The notes: generated by a model from the letters alone, not told the origin. A DNA stretch of 64,000 bases from PMNU01 sp035479875 (GCA_035479875.1 DATIIH010000004.1:1-64000); one strand, 5' to 3'. Counted from the first letter of the stretch, positions 15,547 through 24,391 are shown. Numbers and translations: made by a program.

Positions 15547-17361
15547 CTACCTGTCCGAAGTCGTGACGCGCATAATTTCTTCGATGCTGGTTTGGCCGCG
15601 GAGCGCTTTAACAAAGCCGTCGATTTGCATTGTCACCATGCCATCTTCGATCGCTTGGGCTTCGAGGTCTTCGCTCGTGGCGTTTGTGATGATGCGTTTT
15701 TGAATAGCCAAGTTGTTGTCTAGGACTTCGTAAATGCCCATCCGGCCGCGGTAGCCGCTATGGCCGCAGTTGTTGCAGCCGTCTTCGTGGGCTTTCCATA
15801 GCCGTCGGATGCCATCACTTGCTGTGCTGAGGTCGGTGGTGGAGTGTGCCTCATCGGCGCTTGCCTCGGCGCCAATACCGGCGGCTAGAGCGTCTTGCTC
15901 AAGCTTGTGGATACGCGCAAAGGCTTCCTCGGTTTTTAGGCCAAAGGTGGTAGCGATGCGGTCTAATATGCCTTCGTCGGGGGCGTATTGCTCACGACAA
16001 TCCGGGCATAAACGACGCACCAGCCGTTGTCCAATAACCACTCGCACGGTGCTAGCGATCAAAAATGGCTCTACGCCCATTTCGAGCAAACGTGGCAAAC
16101 AAGTAGCTGCGTTGTTAGTGTGTAACGTGCTAAATACTAAGTGGCCGGTAAGTGCCGCCTGTACGGCAAGATCGGCTGTTTCACCGTCGCGGATCTCGCC
16201 CACCATAATAATGTTGGGGTCTTGGCGTAGTAACGACCGCAGACCATTGGCAAAGGTCATGTCGGCTGCCGGGTTCACCTGGGTTTGATTGACGCCTTTA
16301 ATGCGGTACTCCACGGGGTCTTCGACAGTGCTGATGTTAACCGTTGGATTGTTAAGACTGCTCAGTACACTAAATAAGCTGGTGGACTTACCCGAACCGG
16401 TAGGGCCGGTAACTAAAATCATGCCATGCGGCTGGACGATGGCTTGCTGAACGCGCGTGAGCGACTCGCCCCAGTACCCGAGTTCCTGTAACGTGGCGGC
16501 CTTGCTGGATTCGTCCAAAATACGCATCACCACCTTTTCGCCGTCGACAACCGGCAGAGTAGACACGCGCAGCGCATACACGTGCTCGTTGACCGAAATC
16601 TTAAACCGCCCGTCTTGTGGCGCGCGGTGCTCGTCAATCTTTAAGTTAGCCAAAATCTTAATGCGCGACACTAACGCAGCCAAAACCTTGCGCGGGAGCT
16701 TGTTGGCCTCATGTAGCACGCCGTCAACACGGTAGCGCACAATGACCTCGTCTTCACGCGGTTCGATGTGCACGTCGCTGGCGCGGGTTTTGATGCCGTA
16801 GTCAATAATCAGGTTAACGGTTTGAGCGATGGGTGAGTCTTCTGCAACGTCTTCTTCGGCCACGCTCTCATCGGCGGTTTCTTTGTCTTCGATGGCGATA
16901 ACTTTGGCCAATTCGGTACCGACGTTGTTACCGCTATATTGGTCGATGGCCGCCTCCACCGCGCTCGCCGGCGCAATGTGAACCCTAATCGGTTTACCTA
17001 GCTGTTTTTGCAAAAAGTTAATTGCTTGGATATCGTCGGGATCTTCCATGGCCACGTAGACCACGCCGTCGCCCTCGACTTTAAAGGCGATACTCCGATA
17101 TTGGCGGGCAACGCGTTCCGGAATTAATTGCAGCGTTTCGCGCGGGATGTCGGCTACGGCAAATTCGGCGAACGGCACGTCAATCTCGTCGGCGTAAAGC
17201 TTGGTGAGCTCGGCCTCGGTCATCATATTGTTTTGCACGACAACGTCTTGTAGCGGTTTTTTCTCGCTCGCCACCTGATCATGCAGACTCTTAAGCTGCT
17301 CGGCACTAAATTTGCCGGTTTGGGTTAGCAATTTTTCGACTAACAAATCCGATACACGCAT
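15547..17361 (-). CDS. pilB: Type IV pilus extension ATPase PilB
   Basis: PilB is the hexameric GspE-family ATPase that powers pilus extension. In the 604-residue protein an N1 (MshEN) domain spans about 1-145. The ATPase shows Walker A GPTGSGKST (319-327), the Asp box STVEDPVEY (345-352), Walker B IIMVGEIRD (384-392) and the His box TGHLVFSTLHTN. The zinc-binding tetracysteine of PilB is present as CPDC (452-455) and CNNC (529-532), separated by an unusually long 73-residue insertion rich in Ala/Glu. TATACT lies 10 bases before the ATG, so the leader is very short. It heads the pilus locus. The retraction ATPase PilT and prepilin peptidase PilD are not in this window. Confidence 0.96.
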   Translation of the reverse strand: MRVSDLLVEKLLTQTGKFSAEQLKSLHDQVASEKKPLQDVVVQNNMMTEAELTKLYADEIDVPFAEFAVADIPRETLQLIPERVARQYRSIAFKVEGDGVVYVAMEDPDDIQAINFLQKQLGKPIRVHIAPASAVEAAIDQYSGNNVGTELAKVIAIEDKETADESVAEEDVAEDSPIAQTVNLIIDYGIKTRASDVHIEPREDEVIVRYRVDGVLHEANKLPRKVLAALVSRIKILANLKIDEHRAPQDGRFKISVNEHVYALRVSTLPVVDGEKVVMRILDESSKAATLQELGYWGESLTRVQQAIVQPHGMILVTGPTGSGKSTSLFSVLSSLNNPTVNISTVEDPVEYRIKGVNQTQVNPAADMTFANGLRSLLRQDPNIIMVGEIRDGETADLAVQAALTGHLVFSTLHTNNAATCLPRLLEMGVEPFLIASTVRVVIGQRLVRRLCPDCREQYAPDEGILDRIATTFGLKTEEAFARIHKLEQDALAAGIGAEASADEAHSTTDLSTASDGIRRLWKAHEDGCNNCGHSGYRGRMGIYEVLDNNLAIQKRIITNATSEDLEAQAIEDGMVTMQIDGFVKALRGQTSIEEIMRVTTSDR

Positions 17362-17456
17362 ACTTTTATACAGTATATATGAAAACCATGAGCGTTTCGT
17401 ACGTTTACTTTTATAAGGTGTATAAAGTACTATGAAATCAGTAAATCACTACCAGT

Positions 17457-18203
17457 ATGACAGAAGACACGACAACACCAGAAAAACCAAAGGAAGACGA
17501 CGGCGTTCATAGGCTGGAGGTTCACCGCCGGCCGATCATGAGCCACGACATTGTTAAGAGCGTGCCCGTGAGTAATCACAGCGACGAACCCCCGGAGGAG
17601 CAAGCCAGCCCCGAGCCAGGTGCTGACGTAGCGGTCGCCCCTGTCAAACACGCTCCAATCGTGCCGCTCGATCACAAGGACGATGACGACGATGACAAAG
17701 GCGCCGACGTAGGCACAAAGACTGACGGTAACAAGGACAAGGCAGACGACAAGCCAGCACAAAGCGAAGCCGCCGACACCGAACCAAAGGTGCCAGATCA
17801 CGACACCGTAGAGCCTGCCGAGTCGCACCCCGCGCCAGAACCGCAGCCCGAATCATCACCAGCCGAGCCGCCGGCCGATAAAACAGCTCCCGCAGAATCT
17901 CAGCCCGACGCCCCAGACCCCGCAGACACCACCCCCGAAGACAAGACGGCCGAAGAAACCCGCAAAGCAGTAGAGGAGGTCGCCAAAGCCACCAAACGCG
18001 ACCACGAAGTGGAAGAGCTGATTGATAGCCAGAGGTTTTTTGTCCCTATCAACACCGAAGCTCACAAGCGTTCCATTAAAGTGAGCTTTGGTCTTGTGCT
18101 GCTACTGCTTTTGTTGGCCGGCGTACTCATCGATTTAATGCTGGATTCGGATACGATTTTGCTGCTCCAAAAGATCCCGCACACTCACTTTTTTGGCAAC
18201 TAA
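17457..18203 (+). CDS. Acidic disordered tail-anchored membrane protein
   Basis: The 248-residue protein is divergent from pilB. Residues 1-170 are highly acidic and rich in Pro, Glu, Asp, Ala and Lys, with low complexity and no predicted fold. They include a poly-Asp run (residues 75-80). A short helix (about 165-195, ETRKAVEEVAKATKRDHEVE) leads to a single membrane helix near 215-235 and a 14-residue tail. The topology suggests a cytoplasmic disordered arm fixed to the membrane. I recognise no family; position suggests but does not show a link to the pilus. Confidence 0.65.
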   Translation: MTEDTTTPEKPKEDDGVHRLEVHRRPIMSHDIVKSVPVSNHSDEPPEEQASPEPGADVAVAPVKHAPIVPLDHKDDDDDDKGADVGTKTDGNKDKADDKPAQSEAADTEPKVPDHDTVEPAESHPAPEPQPESSPAEPPADKTAPAESQPDAPDPADTTPEDKTAEETRKAVEEVAKATKRDHEVEELIDSQRFFVPINTEAHKRSIKVSFGLVLLLLLLAGVLIDLMLDSDTILLLQKIPHTHFFGN

Positions 18204-18236
18204 TCTAGCATGGGCCTGGGGGTATCGAGGGACAGC

Positions 18237-19466
18237 CTAGTAAGCCGAGCCGCTGCCGATCATGCCAACGACCCGTGTGTCGGTGGCTACCGGCATTTCG
18301 CTCGCGTGATCGTACAGCAACAGCGAACCGCCTGGTGCAACGAGTGGCGAATATTCACCACTCTGCTCGATAATTTGTAGCATAGGGACGGCGGCCATGC
18401 CAAAATAGGCGCCTGTTTGAGTGCCCGTACCCTGGATTGCAACAGCGCCAGCTCTTCTAGTATTACGAACACGCCGGTAGAAGTCCTCGTCGCGTACAGT
18501 GCCGGCGACGACCAATGTAGGTAAGTCCCACACTAAAGATCGACCAGACCTTGATGTGCCTAGTCGGCGCGGGAAGAATACAACTTGTGACTCTGGCCCG
18601 TCGAGACTGTCTGGGCCAGGCACCTGGGCCATAAGCATTACGGGATCGGCCGAACGCGCCCAGGCATCGGCTGCACCTCTTTCGTTTGGCTCGTAGATCT
18701 GGTTTCGCATTCCTCGGTATCTGGCTACCGGATCCGAGATGTCCATTATGAAGCTCATGTCGGGGTTGAGGACTGATGCTCTCCCCGTTTCGTCGACGTA
18801 TGTTGTTATATTCCGGCCTGGTTCAAGCCCGAACGACCGATTCCTGTCCAGAAAACGTTGAAAGTCTCCGGCCTGAGTTCCCGGAAGCGGCTTTTGGGAC
18901 TGACCCTGGGTAGATGCTTCGCCTCGCGACACGCGCAAGCCTCCCCCTTCAGCCTCGCGCACGAGTAACACGGAAGCGCCACGTGTTGCTAGGACGCCTT
19001 GAGCCCACTCTGTCTGCGCAAAATGTTGTGGATGCCTGCCGAGCTCCATGTTTTGCTGCACGAGAGCGGCCGCAAGTCCGGCCACTGCCTGGAGCTGTCG
19101 CTGCTGAATTGTGTTTTGCTGACTAGGCGCAGAGGCACCTTTAGCGCCGATCCAGCCCTGAAGCACGCCTGGCCTTGCGCCACTGATACGTTTCCTAGCT
19201 GCATCAATTGCCCGAAAGCGTTCATCCGCTGCTCGCTCATCGTTCACCTTACCCCTGGTGTCTGAGTGATAGCGTGGCATCAGGTAGTTGGATATAGTTG
19301 CCGCGAAGCCTCTCAGTGTTGCCCCCGTAGGGTCTTCTCGTAGTAATCTACGGGCAGCCTCGGCGTCTATGCCGAGTTCCTTGTATGGATTGGGCTGTTC
19401 CGTCTCCACCAACAATCCGAGCTCCTCAAGTAGCTCCTTGATTGGCTTGCGGGGTCGTGGTGGCAT
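18237..19466 (-). CDS. Orphan protein with a degenerate J-like N-terminal domain
   Basis: A 409-residue soluble protein. Residues 27-95 follow the DnaJ J-domain order: NPYKELGID, a long helix, then YHSD (67-69) where DnaJ has HPD, then ERFRAIDAARKRIS like the helix III segment of J-domains. The HPD proline is serine here, so Hsp70 stimulation may be lost. The rest (residues 110-409) is of unknown fold, with strands such as SQVVFFPRRLG and PTLVVAGTVRDEDF. It overlaps the upstream gene by one base (TAATG), which means coupled translation. Confidence 0.55.
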   Translation of the reverse strand: MPPRPRKPIKELLEELGLLVETEQPNPYKELGIDAEAARRLLREDPTGATLRGFAATISNYLMPRYHSDTRGKVNDERAADERFRAIDAARKRISGARPGVLQGWIGAKGASAPSQQNTIQQRQLQAVAGLAAALVQQNMELGRHPQHFAQTEWAQGVLATRGASVLLVREAEGGGLRVSRGEASTQGQSQKPLPGTQAGDFQRFLDRNRSFGLEPGRNITTYVDETGRASVLNPDMSFIMDISDPVARYRGMRNQIYEPNERGAADAWARSADPVMLMAQVPGPDSLDGPESQVVFFPRRLGTSRSGRSLVWDLPTLVVAGTVRDEDFYRRVRNTRRAGAVAIQGTGTQTGAYFGMAAVPMLQIIEQSGEYSPLVAPGGSLLLYDHASEMPVATDTRVVGMIGSGSAY

Positions 19467-20227
19467 TATTCGTCCTCGAACGTTAGGCCAGGGCGACCTT
19501 CAAATTGCTCAAGAAGCCACTCTCTTTGCTCCCTGCCCCCCGGCACCCAGTCTGAGAGACTGGATGTAAAAGCTACTGGTCGACGTTCGCCGTCTTCGTC
19601 AACGGGCCAGAACTTAGGGCGGTCAAACGTGGTACCGCCGGCGTGGTCAACAAAGAAGCCCGCTTCGTACAGCGCAGCAAGTGCGCCGTCAGTGTCGAGG
19701 GCCGCTTGCCTCGGTGAGATGCCTATGGAGCGGAGCGTTCTGATGAGCGCGGGGAATCCGGGAATATGGCCATCGGCCTCATCGGCTACAAGTCGGCGAA
19801 GCTCATAGAAGCTAGTAGCCTCTTCAGCGGACAGCCCATACTTTTCTACAAGGCCAAGGTAGGTTGGCGTGGCAGCACCATACGCTAGTACCCCTTCAAC
19901 GAAAGGCTCAATGCCGGGTGTGCCAACCAGACGCATAAATTCCGAATCCTCACTGGCAACCGCGCTGATAGCGCGGAGTGCTCGCTTTGCGCCCAGGCGT
20001 ACCCTAGTCGCTTCATCATCTCCAGCGAGAATCAGTAAGTGGGGAACGCTTACTTCCACTTCCCACATATCGGCAATTGCCCCTATAGCCAAGCTTGCCG
20101 CCTCTCGCCTTGCAAGGAGTGCCATTTCTTGAGGGTCGGGCCGAAACCTGTCTAGGTCACGCTCTTCTGGGGAGAGCAAGCCGGGAGGTAGGCCGCTTGC
20201 TTGGGCCGGTAGTTCACCTTGTGCCAT
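19466..20227 (-). CDS. Orphan soluble protein coupled to the J-like gene
   Basis: It has 253 residues and is acidic and mostly helical, with no signal or membrane segment and no family I recognise. I prefer ATG 20227 to the TTG at 20239. The sequence has Ala/Leu-rich helices such as REAASLAIGAIADMW and GAKRALRAISAVASE that could form a helical repeat, then a C-terminal part rich in aromatic residues. It is the first gene of a two-gene unit with 18237-19466. The upstream spacer is AT-rich and shared with the divergent gene at 20349. Confidence 0.55.
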   Translation of the reverse strand: MAQGELPAQASGLPPGLLSPEERDLDRFRPDPQEMALLARREAASLAIGAIADMWEVEVSVPHLLILAGDDEATRVRLGAKRALRAISAVASEDSEFMRLVGTPGIEPFVEGVLAYGAATPTYLGLVEKYGLSAEEATSFYELRRLVADEADGHIPGFPALIRTLRSIGISPRQAALDTDGALAALYEAGFFVDHAGGTTFDRPKFWPVDEDGERRPVAFTSSLSDWVPGGREQREWLLEQFEGRPGLTFEDE

Positions 20228-20348
20228 ATTCTTTGTCAAAACCTCGGATATGTTATAGGTTATATTTATATACGATTTTGTCTATAAATCAAGCTTATTC
20301 TGACATCGGTTATCAATAAACATAGAAATATTATATGATTTACATAAT

Positions 20349-21680
20349 ATGACAGATGGAGCACCACATCCTGCTGACTTGATTGAGCAAGATCCACTCG
20401 CCCGAACTCCGTACGCGCGGAGCACTGAGCAGCTTTTTAATCTGCTCGAAGCCGCCACCGACGCGCCTGCGCCGTGCTTTTATACGGTGGCGTGGAACGC
20501 CGAAGACCCGGCAAGGGTCGACAACATTACCGTTATGGCTGCAGTCCCAAGCGGCGCGCGTCGGCGCGAGCATGCAGGGTTATTCCATAGCGCACAGTTC
20601 AGAGTTACGGAAGCCTCGTACCATGACGACAGCGGCCAGGAGCGTTTTATTTGGTGCGCCACCAGCCCCCAACAGCGTGATGAGCCGGTAACGCTGGACG
20701 TAGCGTCGTTGGCGCCAGATTATGACTACCAAGCGCTTAACGCCGACAGCATCGTGAGTGCACTGGCGGACCGGGCCAGCTCACTTGATGATTACGTCGA
20801 GCTGGTGAGGACGATGAGCGTGTACGGCGTGGGCCCAGTGCCAGCGCTCACCAAGACGATCAATCACTTAATATATCGTTTTGCTCAGGGCAAACTCGGC
20901 CGAACCGACAAGGCGCCCGGTGATCAGGACGACCAAGACAAGATGTTTGAACTCATCACGCTATTCCAGGCCGTGGGCGCTGGAATGCCCAGAGAAGCGC
21001 AAGGCTATTTGGCGTCACAACTGCTCCGCGCAATCTCGCTTAAAGCCATCAGGGCAACCCCCGAATTCGCCGCCATATCTGATAATGCAGCGTCAATTTT
21101 AGAAGCGGCGATTACGCAGGGCGTTATCCCCAGAGAATCAACGGCTATGGAACGAGTACTCGGCGGCATCCCCATATATAATTATCCGTTTGCCACCGAG
21201 GTACTTTATGCTCAACTGGAGGCTGGATACAACCGCGGTACGCCCATGAATGCGTTTGGCATCTGGCGTTCGCTCTTTGCATGCAACTATATCGCGACGA
21301 TAGCGCGAAGCAGCAACCCTTCGTTAACTCCGCTCGTGGATACCTTTTTGAGGACTGGCTATTATGGCAAGTTTCATGAGCGAGATCCCCATCGGTTGTA
21401 TGGCCTACTGAACGGCCTTACGGTGCTCGTGGGCGGCCAGGTGTCCGTCGTGGACGGAAGGCCGCAGCCTGCGGAGATACCAGAAGTGAGCGCCCTGACA
21501 GATGTGGGGCGAGCCTTTGGTCATCTTTTGTCCGAGCTCCATGGTGGCGCGTCGAACCTAACTGACGAACAGGCCGAGTTTAACCGCAAGTGTGTCGCGA
21601 TAGTAGAAACGGTGCTTGCCCCCACCATACGTCAACAAATCGGCAAGCAAGCCGTGGCTGCAGCCGACACCGATATGTAA
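20349..21680 (+). CDS. Orphan soluble protein, 443 residues
   Basis: No family is recognised. The N-terminal 120 residues look beta-rich (CFYTVAWN, ITVMAAVP, FIWCATSP). Residues 130-430 look helical, with segments such as YVELVRTMSVYGVGPVPALT and GRAFGHLLSELHGG. There is no signal peptide or membrane helix. TATGAT lies 9 bases before the ATG, suggesting a leaderless start. It is divergent from the pair 18237-20227, with 121 bases of AT-rich spacer between them. Confidence 0.55.
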   Translation: MTDGAPHPADLIEQDPLARTPYARSTEQLFNLLEAATDAPAPCFYTVAWNAEDPARVDNITVMAAVPSGARRREHAGLFHSAQFRVTEASYHDDSGQERFIWCATSPQQRDEPVTLDVASLAPDYDYQALNADSIVSALADRASSLDDYVELVRTMSVYGVGPVPALTKTINHLIYRFAQGKLGRTDKAPGDQDDQDKMFELITLFQAVGAGMPREAQGYLASQLLRAISLKAIRATPEFAAISDNAASILEAAITQGVIPRESTAMERVLGGIPIYNYPFATEVLYAQLEAGYNRGTPMNAFGIWRSLFACNYIATIARSSNPSLTPLVDTFLRTGYYGKFHERDPHRLYGLLNGLTVLVGGQVSVVDGRPQPAEIPEVSALTDVGRAFGHLLSELHGGASNLTDEQAEFNRKCVAIVETVLAPTIRQQIGKQAVAAADTDM

Positions 21681-21746
21681 TCGTTGCCCAAGTGCGTGAG
21701 TCTGTAACGGTTGCTTTTATCTACATATATGGTATAAATAAGAAGA

Positions 21747-21752
21747 TAAAAT
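21747..21752 (+). promoter_or_regulatory. -10 element of the small ORF at 21761
   Basis: TAAAAT stands 8 bases before the ATG of a 26-codon ORF that overlaps the kinase start. Spacing matches the leaderless pattern seen elsewhere in the window. Confidence 0.4.
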
Positions 21753-21760
21753 ATCGAAGC

Positions 21761-21841
21761 ATGGTAGAGCTAAGTGCAGGTGCGTATGACGGACTTGCTG
21801 ACGGCCGACATGGAAAAGGATGTGTATCGTGGCGAGGTTAG
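21761..21841 (+). CDS. Candidate 26-residue leader ORF before the kinase
   Basis: The ORF starts at an ATG correctly placed after a TAAAAT hexamer and encodes MVELSAGAYDGLADG followed by a basic, Gly-rich end. Its stop (TAG, 21839-21841) lies 10 bases past the proposed GTG start of the kinase. It may couple kinase translation to ribosomes arriving from a leaderless start, or be a chance ORF. No homology is recognisable at this length. Confidence 0.35.
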   Translation: MVELSAGAYDGLADGRHGKGCVSWRG

Positions 21842-22530
21842 CCGTTGAGACAGTCGTGGTAGCAGAGCCGGCCTATCGGTTTACCATTCCGGGTACCCTG
21901 TTGTTTATGAGTGGCGCACCACTATCGGGTAAGTCCACAGTTGCGCCGCTTGTGGCGGCTAATATTGCTGGGTGCGTGATCCAGAATATGGATCTCATGC
22001 GCTATGCTGCGCAGACTATTGATGGCGCATTGCCGGAAGCCGACCGGGAACCCACCATGATGTTTGGCGCATGCGATAGCTTCGAAGCTATTGGGGACGG
22101 TTCGTATTCACCCGGGACGCTTATTCAAGGCTACAATCGACACGCAGCTGCGCTTTGCCAGATTCTGCATGGTATTATTCCTGGCCTGGAGGCGCAAGGT
22201 GCGAACAACGTGTTGTTCGAAGGCGTCCAGCTATTGCCCGATGTAATAGGTCAGTATTTGGGTGAAAAGAACAGGATGATTGTAGTTACCTCGGACGAAG
22301 ATAGATTCGCCCGTAACCGACAGCAATTGTTCGGTGATTCCGCAAGCCGGCGAGCCGAGCACTATAGCACTGACAGGTTAATGCTGATCCAAGATGAGCT
22401 CCTGCGACAGGCAGATAGACTGGACGCCGAACAGGTCTTTCGCGCCGAGAATACGGGCAGCTATGTTAGTGCGGCCGCCCAAGTGCTTGGCTTTCTTGGC
22501 GCTGTCGGCACTATTGAGCCTAACGTCTAG
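21829..22530 (+). CDS. P-loop NTPase, probable small-molecule kinase
   Basis: The protein has 233 residues. The Walker A motif GAPLSGKST lies near residues 29-37 after a hydrophobic strand (TLLFMS), and a possible Walker B-like strand is NNVLFEGVQLLP. IQNMDLMRY follows the P-loop helix as the second strand, as in zeta-toxin, chloramphenicol phosphotransferase and 2-phosphoglycerate kinase relatives. A lid-like arginine-rich helix (RFARNRQQLF) is present. The substrate is unknown. I place the start at GTG 21829 because AAAAGGA lies 8 bases upstream; ATG 21820 is the alternative and adds three residues. The gene is followed by a 31-residue ORF and a PLP enzyme. Confidence 0.72.
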   Translation: MARLAVETVVVAEPAYRFTIPGTLLFMSGAPLSGKSTVAPLVAANIAGCVIQNMDLMRYAAQTIDGALPEADREPTMMFGACDSFEAIGDGSYSPGTLIQGYNRHAAALCQILHGIIPGLEAQGANNVLFEGVQLLPDVIGQYLGEKNRMIVVTSDEDRFARNRQQLFGDSASRRAEHYSTDRLMLIQDELLRQADRLDAEQVFRAENTGSYVSAAAQVLGFLGAVGTIEPNV

Positions 22531-22540
22531 AGGACCTATT

Positions 22541-22636
22541 ATGGCTAGAAGAACAGTGAATCACGCATATCGTGCTAGAATCGTAAAACTGTTGACCACG
22601 ATGGACCTAAGTGTAAGTATACGTTCCTATGAGTGA
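22541..22636 (+). CDS. Candidate 31-residue basic small protein
   Basis: This ORF begins 10 bases after the kinase stop, behind an AGAGGA ribosome-binding site with 6-base spacing, and encodes a basic peptide starting MARRTVNHAYRARIVK. Its stop overlaps the start of the PLP enzyme (ATGAGTGA, 8-base overlap), the coupling seen between many genes here. It looks translated on positional grounds; a function cannot be given. Confidence 0.45.
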   Translation: MARRTVNHAYRARIVKLLTTMDLSVSIRSYE

Positions 22637-23672
22637 TCTGCGTGTTGATGTATTGACTTGTGATAGGCCGTCGAGGACTCTCACTCCAGAGGAGGCCGCG
22701 GCCGAGATCGCCCACATTACGCACCACTATACCGATCCGGACCGGCTGGCGTATACACAGCCTCCTGTCGTAGCCTGCGACGTTAGGGGGTCGACAACGT
22801 GTATATTAGATGCAACGCAGAATAGTGGACGGTCGTTTAAAGCAATCAGCATGTCTAATTATCCTGCTCAGATAGAGATGCCCGTTATTGCAAGCGCAGG
22901 AAACGCTGCATTAGGTCTAGCAGATGCCACCTTACGAGAAGGAAAGAGTGTTGCGGTTTTTGCCCCTCGTACTATCCTGGATAGCAAACGGGAGGCGTTA
23001 CTACAACGTCCAAACGTGCAGCTCGATACGCGGGGTGGGACATTCGAAGAAGCTCTTGACTTAGCACGATGGTTTGCCCACACAACAGAGGGCGCAACCA
23101 TTATGTCGGGTTCAGGAGCGACAGCGATCGCAGCCTTGGTAAAGACACTAGCGAGGAATGCTGTTTTGACGATGCAAGAGTTGCAAGAGAGGAACGGTAT
23201 AAAAGAGGTCACCGCGGCGCTACAGCTAGGAGCAGGCAGTTTAGCCACCGCCTGCTGCGTGGCGATCCGCGAAGCGGTAAACACAGGTGTACTACGACCC
23301 AATACGTCTATAGTCCTCGGCACTTCCACGGTTCAAGATAAAAGCTTCTTTGATGGGCTGAACGTTGTCAGACAAGGGCCGCACGCTACCGCCATCGTTA
23401 ACGATGGCCGCTATGTTGACAATAGGGTAAAGATTAGTCTGACCGATGCGGCACGGGCGCGAGAGATAGCAGCCGCAGCTTTTCCGGAGTATCTTCCCTA
23501 TGGATTCGAACCCACAGGCCTCGCTGGAATAGCGACAGTGCTTAAGGACCTAGAGCGTGTGGATGAACCTGCCGAACGTGGGTATGTATGCGTTTTGAGT
23601 GGAACAAATGGTAGCCTAGAGATCAATAAGTATCTCGACAACGCACTTTTAGGACTCGTCATTTTAGACTAG
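22629..23672 (+). CDS. Fold-type II PLP enzyme (threonine dehydratase/synthase-like)
   Basis: The 347-residue protein resembles the tryptophan-synthase-beta family. The cofactor lysine is Lys71 in RSFKAISMSNY, the substrate loop is ASAGNAALG (residues 88-96), the phosphate-binding glycine loop is LGAGSLA (200-206), and EPTGLAG (294-300) matches the C-terminal loop near the pyridine nitrogen. Such enzymes deaminate or replace groups on Ser/Thr-type amino acids. The substrate cannot be settled: the first 60 residues differ from threonine dehydratase and there is no regulatory ACT domain. The gene may be co-transcribed with the P-loop kinase, an unusual pairing. TTGACC and TAAGTA spaced 16 bases lie just upstream and could be an internal promoter. 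Confidence 0.78.
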   Translation: MSDLRVDVLTCDRPSRTLTPEEAAAEIAHITHHYTDPDRLAYTQPPVVACDVRGSTTCILDATQNSGRSFKAISMSNYPAQIEMPVIASAGNAALGLADATLREGKSVAVFAPRTILDSKREALLQRPNVQLDTRGGTFEEALDLARWFAHTTEGATIMSGSGATAIAALVKTLARNAVLTMQELQERNGIKEVTAALQLGAGSLATACCVAIREAVNTGVLRPNTSIVLGTSTVQDKSFFDGLNVVRQGPHATAIVNDGRYVDNRVKISLTDAARAREIAAAAFPEYLPYGFEPTGLAGIATVLKDLERVDEPAERGYVCVLSGTNGSLEINKYLDNALLGLVILD

Positions 23673-23701
23673 CAGTAGGGCATTGCCCCGTCATCCCCGG
23701 C

Positions 23702-24379
23702 TTAGTTTCTGATTTGTTCAATATACGTGAGGACGCGGCGGGGAAAGACAATCGTTTCCTCGACGATGGTGCCAATGTGCCCAAAAGAATGGCGCTCAAC
23801 AAGTTTTAAGTGGTTGCCGGCAGCGTTGTGTTTTTTGATTTCGCTGTAGATGTCTGAGGTGTCGATAAGATCGTCTTTGGCGGGCAGTACGAATATCAGG
23901 CGTTTGCCGGCCAGTTCCTGCGGTTCGCTATACATGTTAATATGCTGCCACTGTTTTGCCAGTTGCGGATAAGATTGCGGCCACACCTTGCGCCCATAAA
24001 TACCGTGAGCAACCTTGACGATGTCGCCTCCAGTTATAAGCACCCCGCGGTCAAAGAGCGCCGAACGCCGTAAGATATTGAGAGTAATCAGGGCACCGAG
24101 ACTAATGCCCACAAGCAGCATAGGCTTGGCTGACCTCTGAGCTTCTTTGTCGGCGAAGTCCACAACCTCAGCAATGAGTTTGGGCAGTAGCTGCGGGTCG
24201 CCTTTGCTGAGGACCTCCTTTGGAAAGTCAAGCGTGGTCACGGCGTATCCGTTACGTTGCAGCACGCCTACAAGCCGCTTAGTTTGCCACACGCTTCCGC
24301 CAAAGCCGCAGAGTAACAGCACTGGCTTACTCACTGAGGTTTTAGACGGATACCTTTTAAGATTTCTTATAAGCGACAT
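23702..24379 (-). CDS. Alpha/beta-hydrolase family protein
   Basis: A 225-residue hydrolase with a complete catalytic set: oxyanion segment LLLCGFGGS, nucleophile elbow VGISLGA (Ser93), acid in PAKDDLID (Asp169/170) and histidine in RHSFGHIG (His197 or His201). The size fits a compact esterase or acyl hydrolase without a lid domain. No signal peptide is present. TAGAAT 6 bases before the ATG suggests leaderless transcription. The substrate is unknown. Confidence 0.85.
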   Translation of the reverse strand: MSLIRNLKRYPSKTSVSKPVLLLCGFGGSVWQTKRLVGVLQRNGYAVTTLDFPKEVLSKGDPQLLPKLIAEVVDFADKEAQRSAKPMLLVGISLGALITLNILRRSALFDRGVLITGGDIVKVAHGIYGRKVWPQSYPQLAKQWQHINMYSEPQELAGKRLIFVLPAKDDLIDTSDIYSEIKKHNAAGNHLKLVERHSFGHIGTIVEETIVFPRRVLTYIEQIRN

Positions 24380-24385
24380 GCGTCT

Positions 24386-24391
24386 ATTCTA
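24386..24391 (-). promoter_or_regulatory. -10 element of the hydrolase at 23702-24379, predicted leaderless
   Basis: Read on the minus strand, TAGAAT lies exactly 6 bases before the ATG. There is no room for a ribosome-binding site. A good -35 is not seen. Confidence 0.45.

Noticed and set aside
17673..17702. DHKDDDDDDK, similar to a FLAG epitope
   Set aside because: It lies inside a natural acidic low-complexity region and is not flanked by vector sequence; chance similarity.
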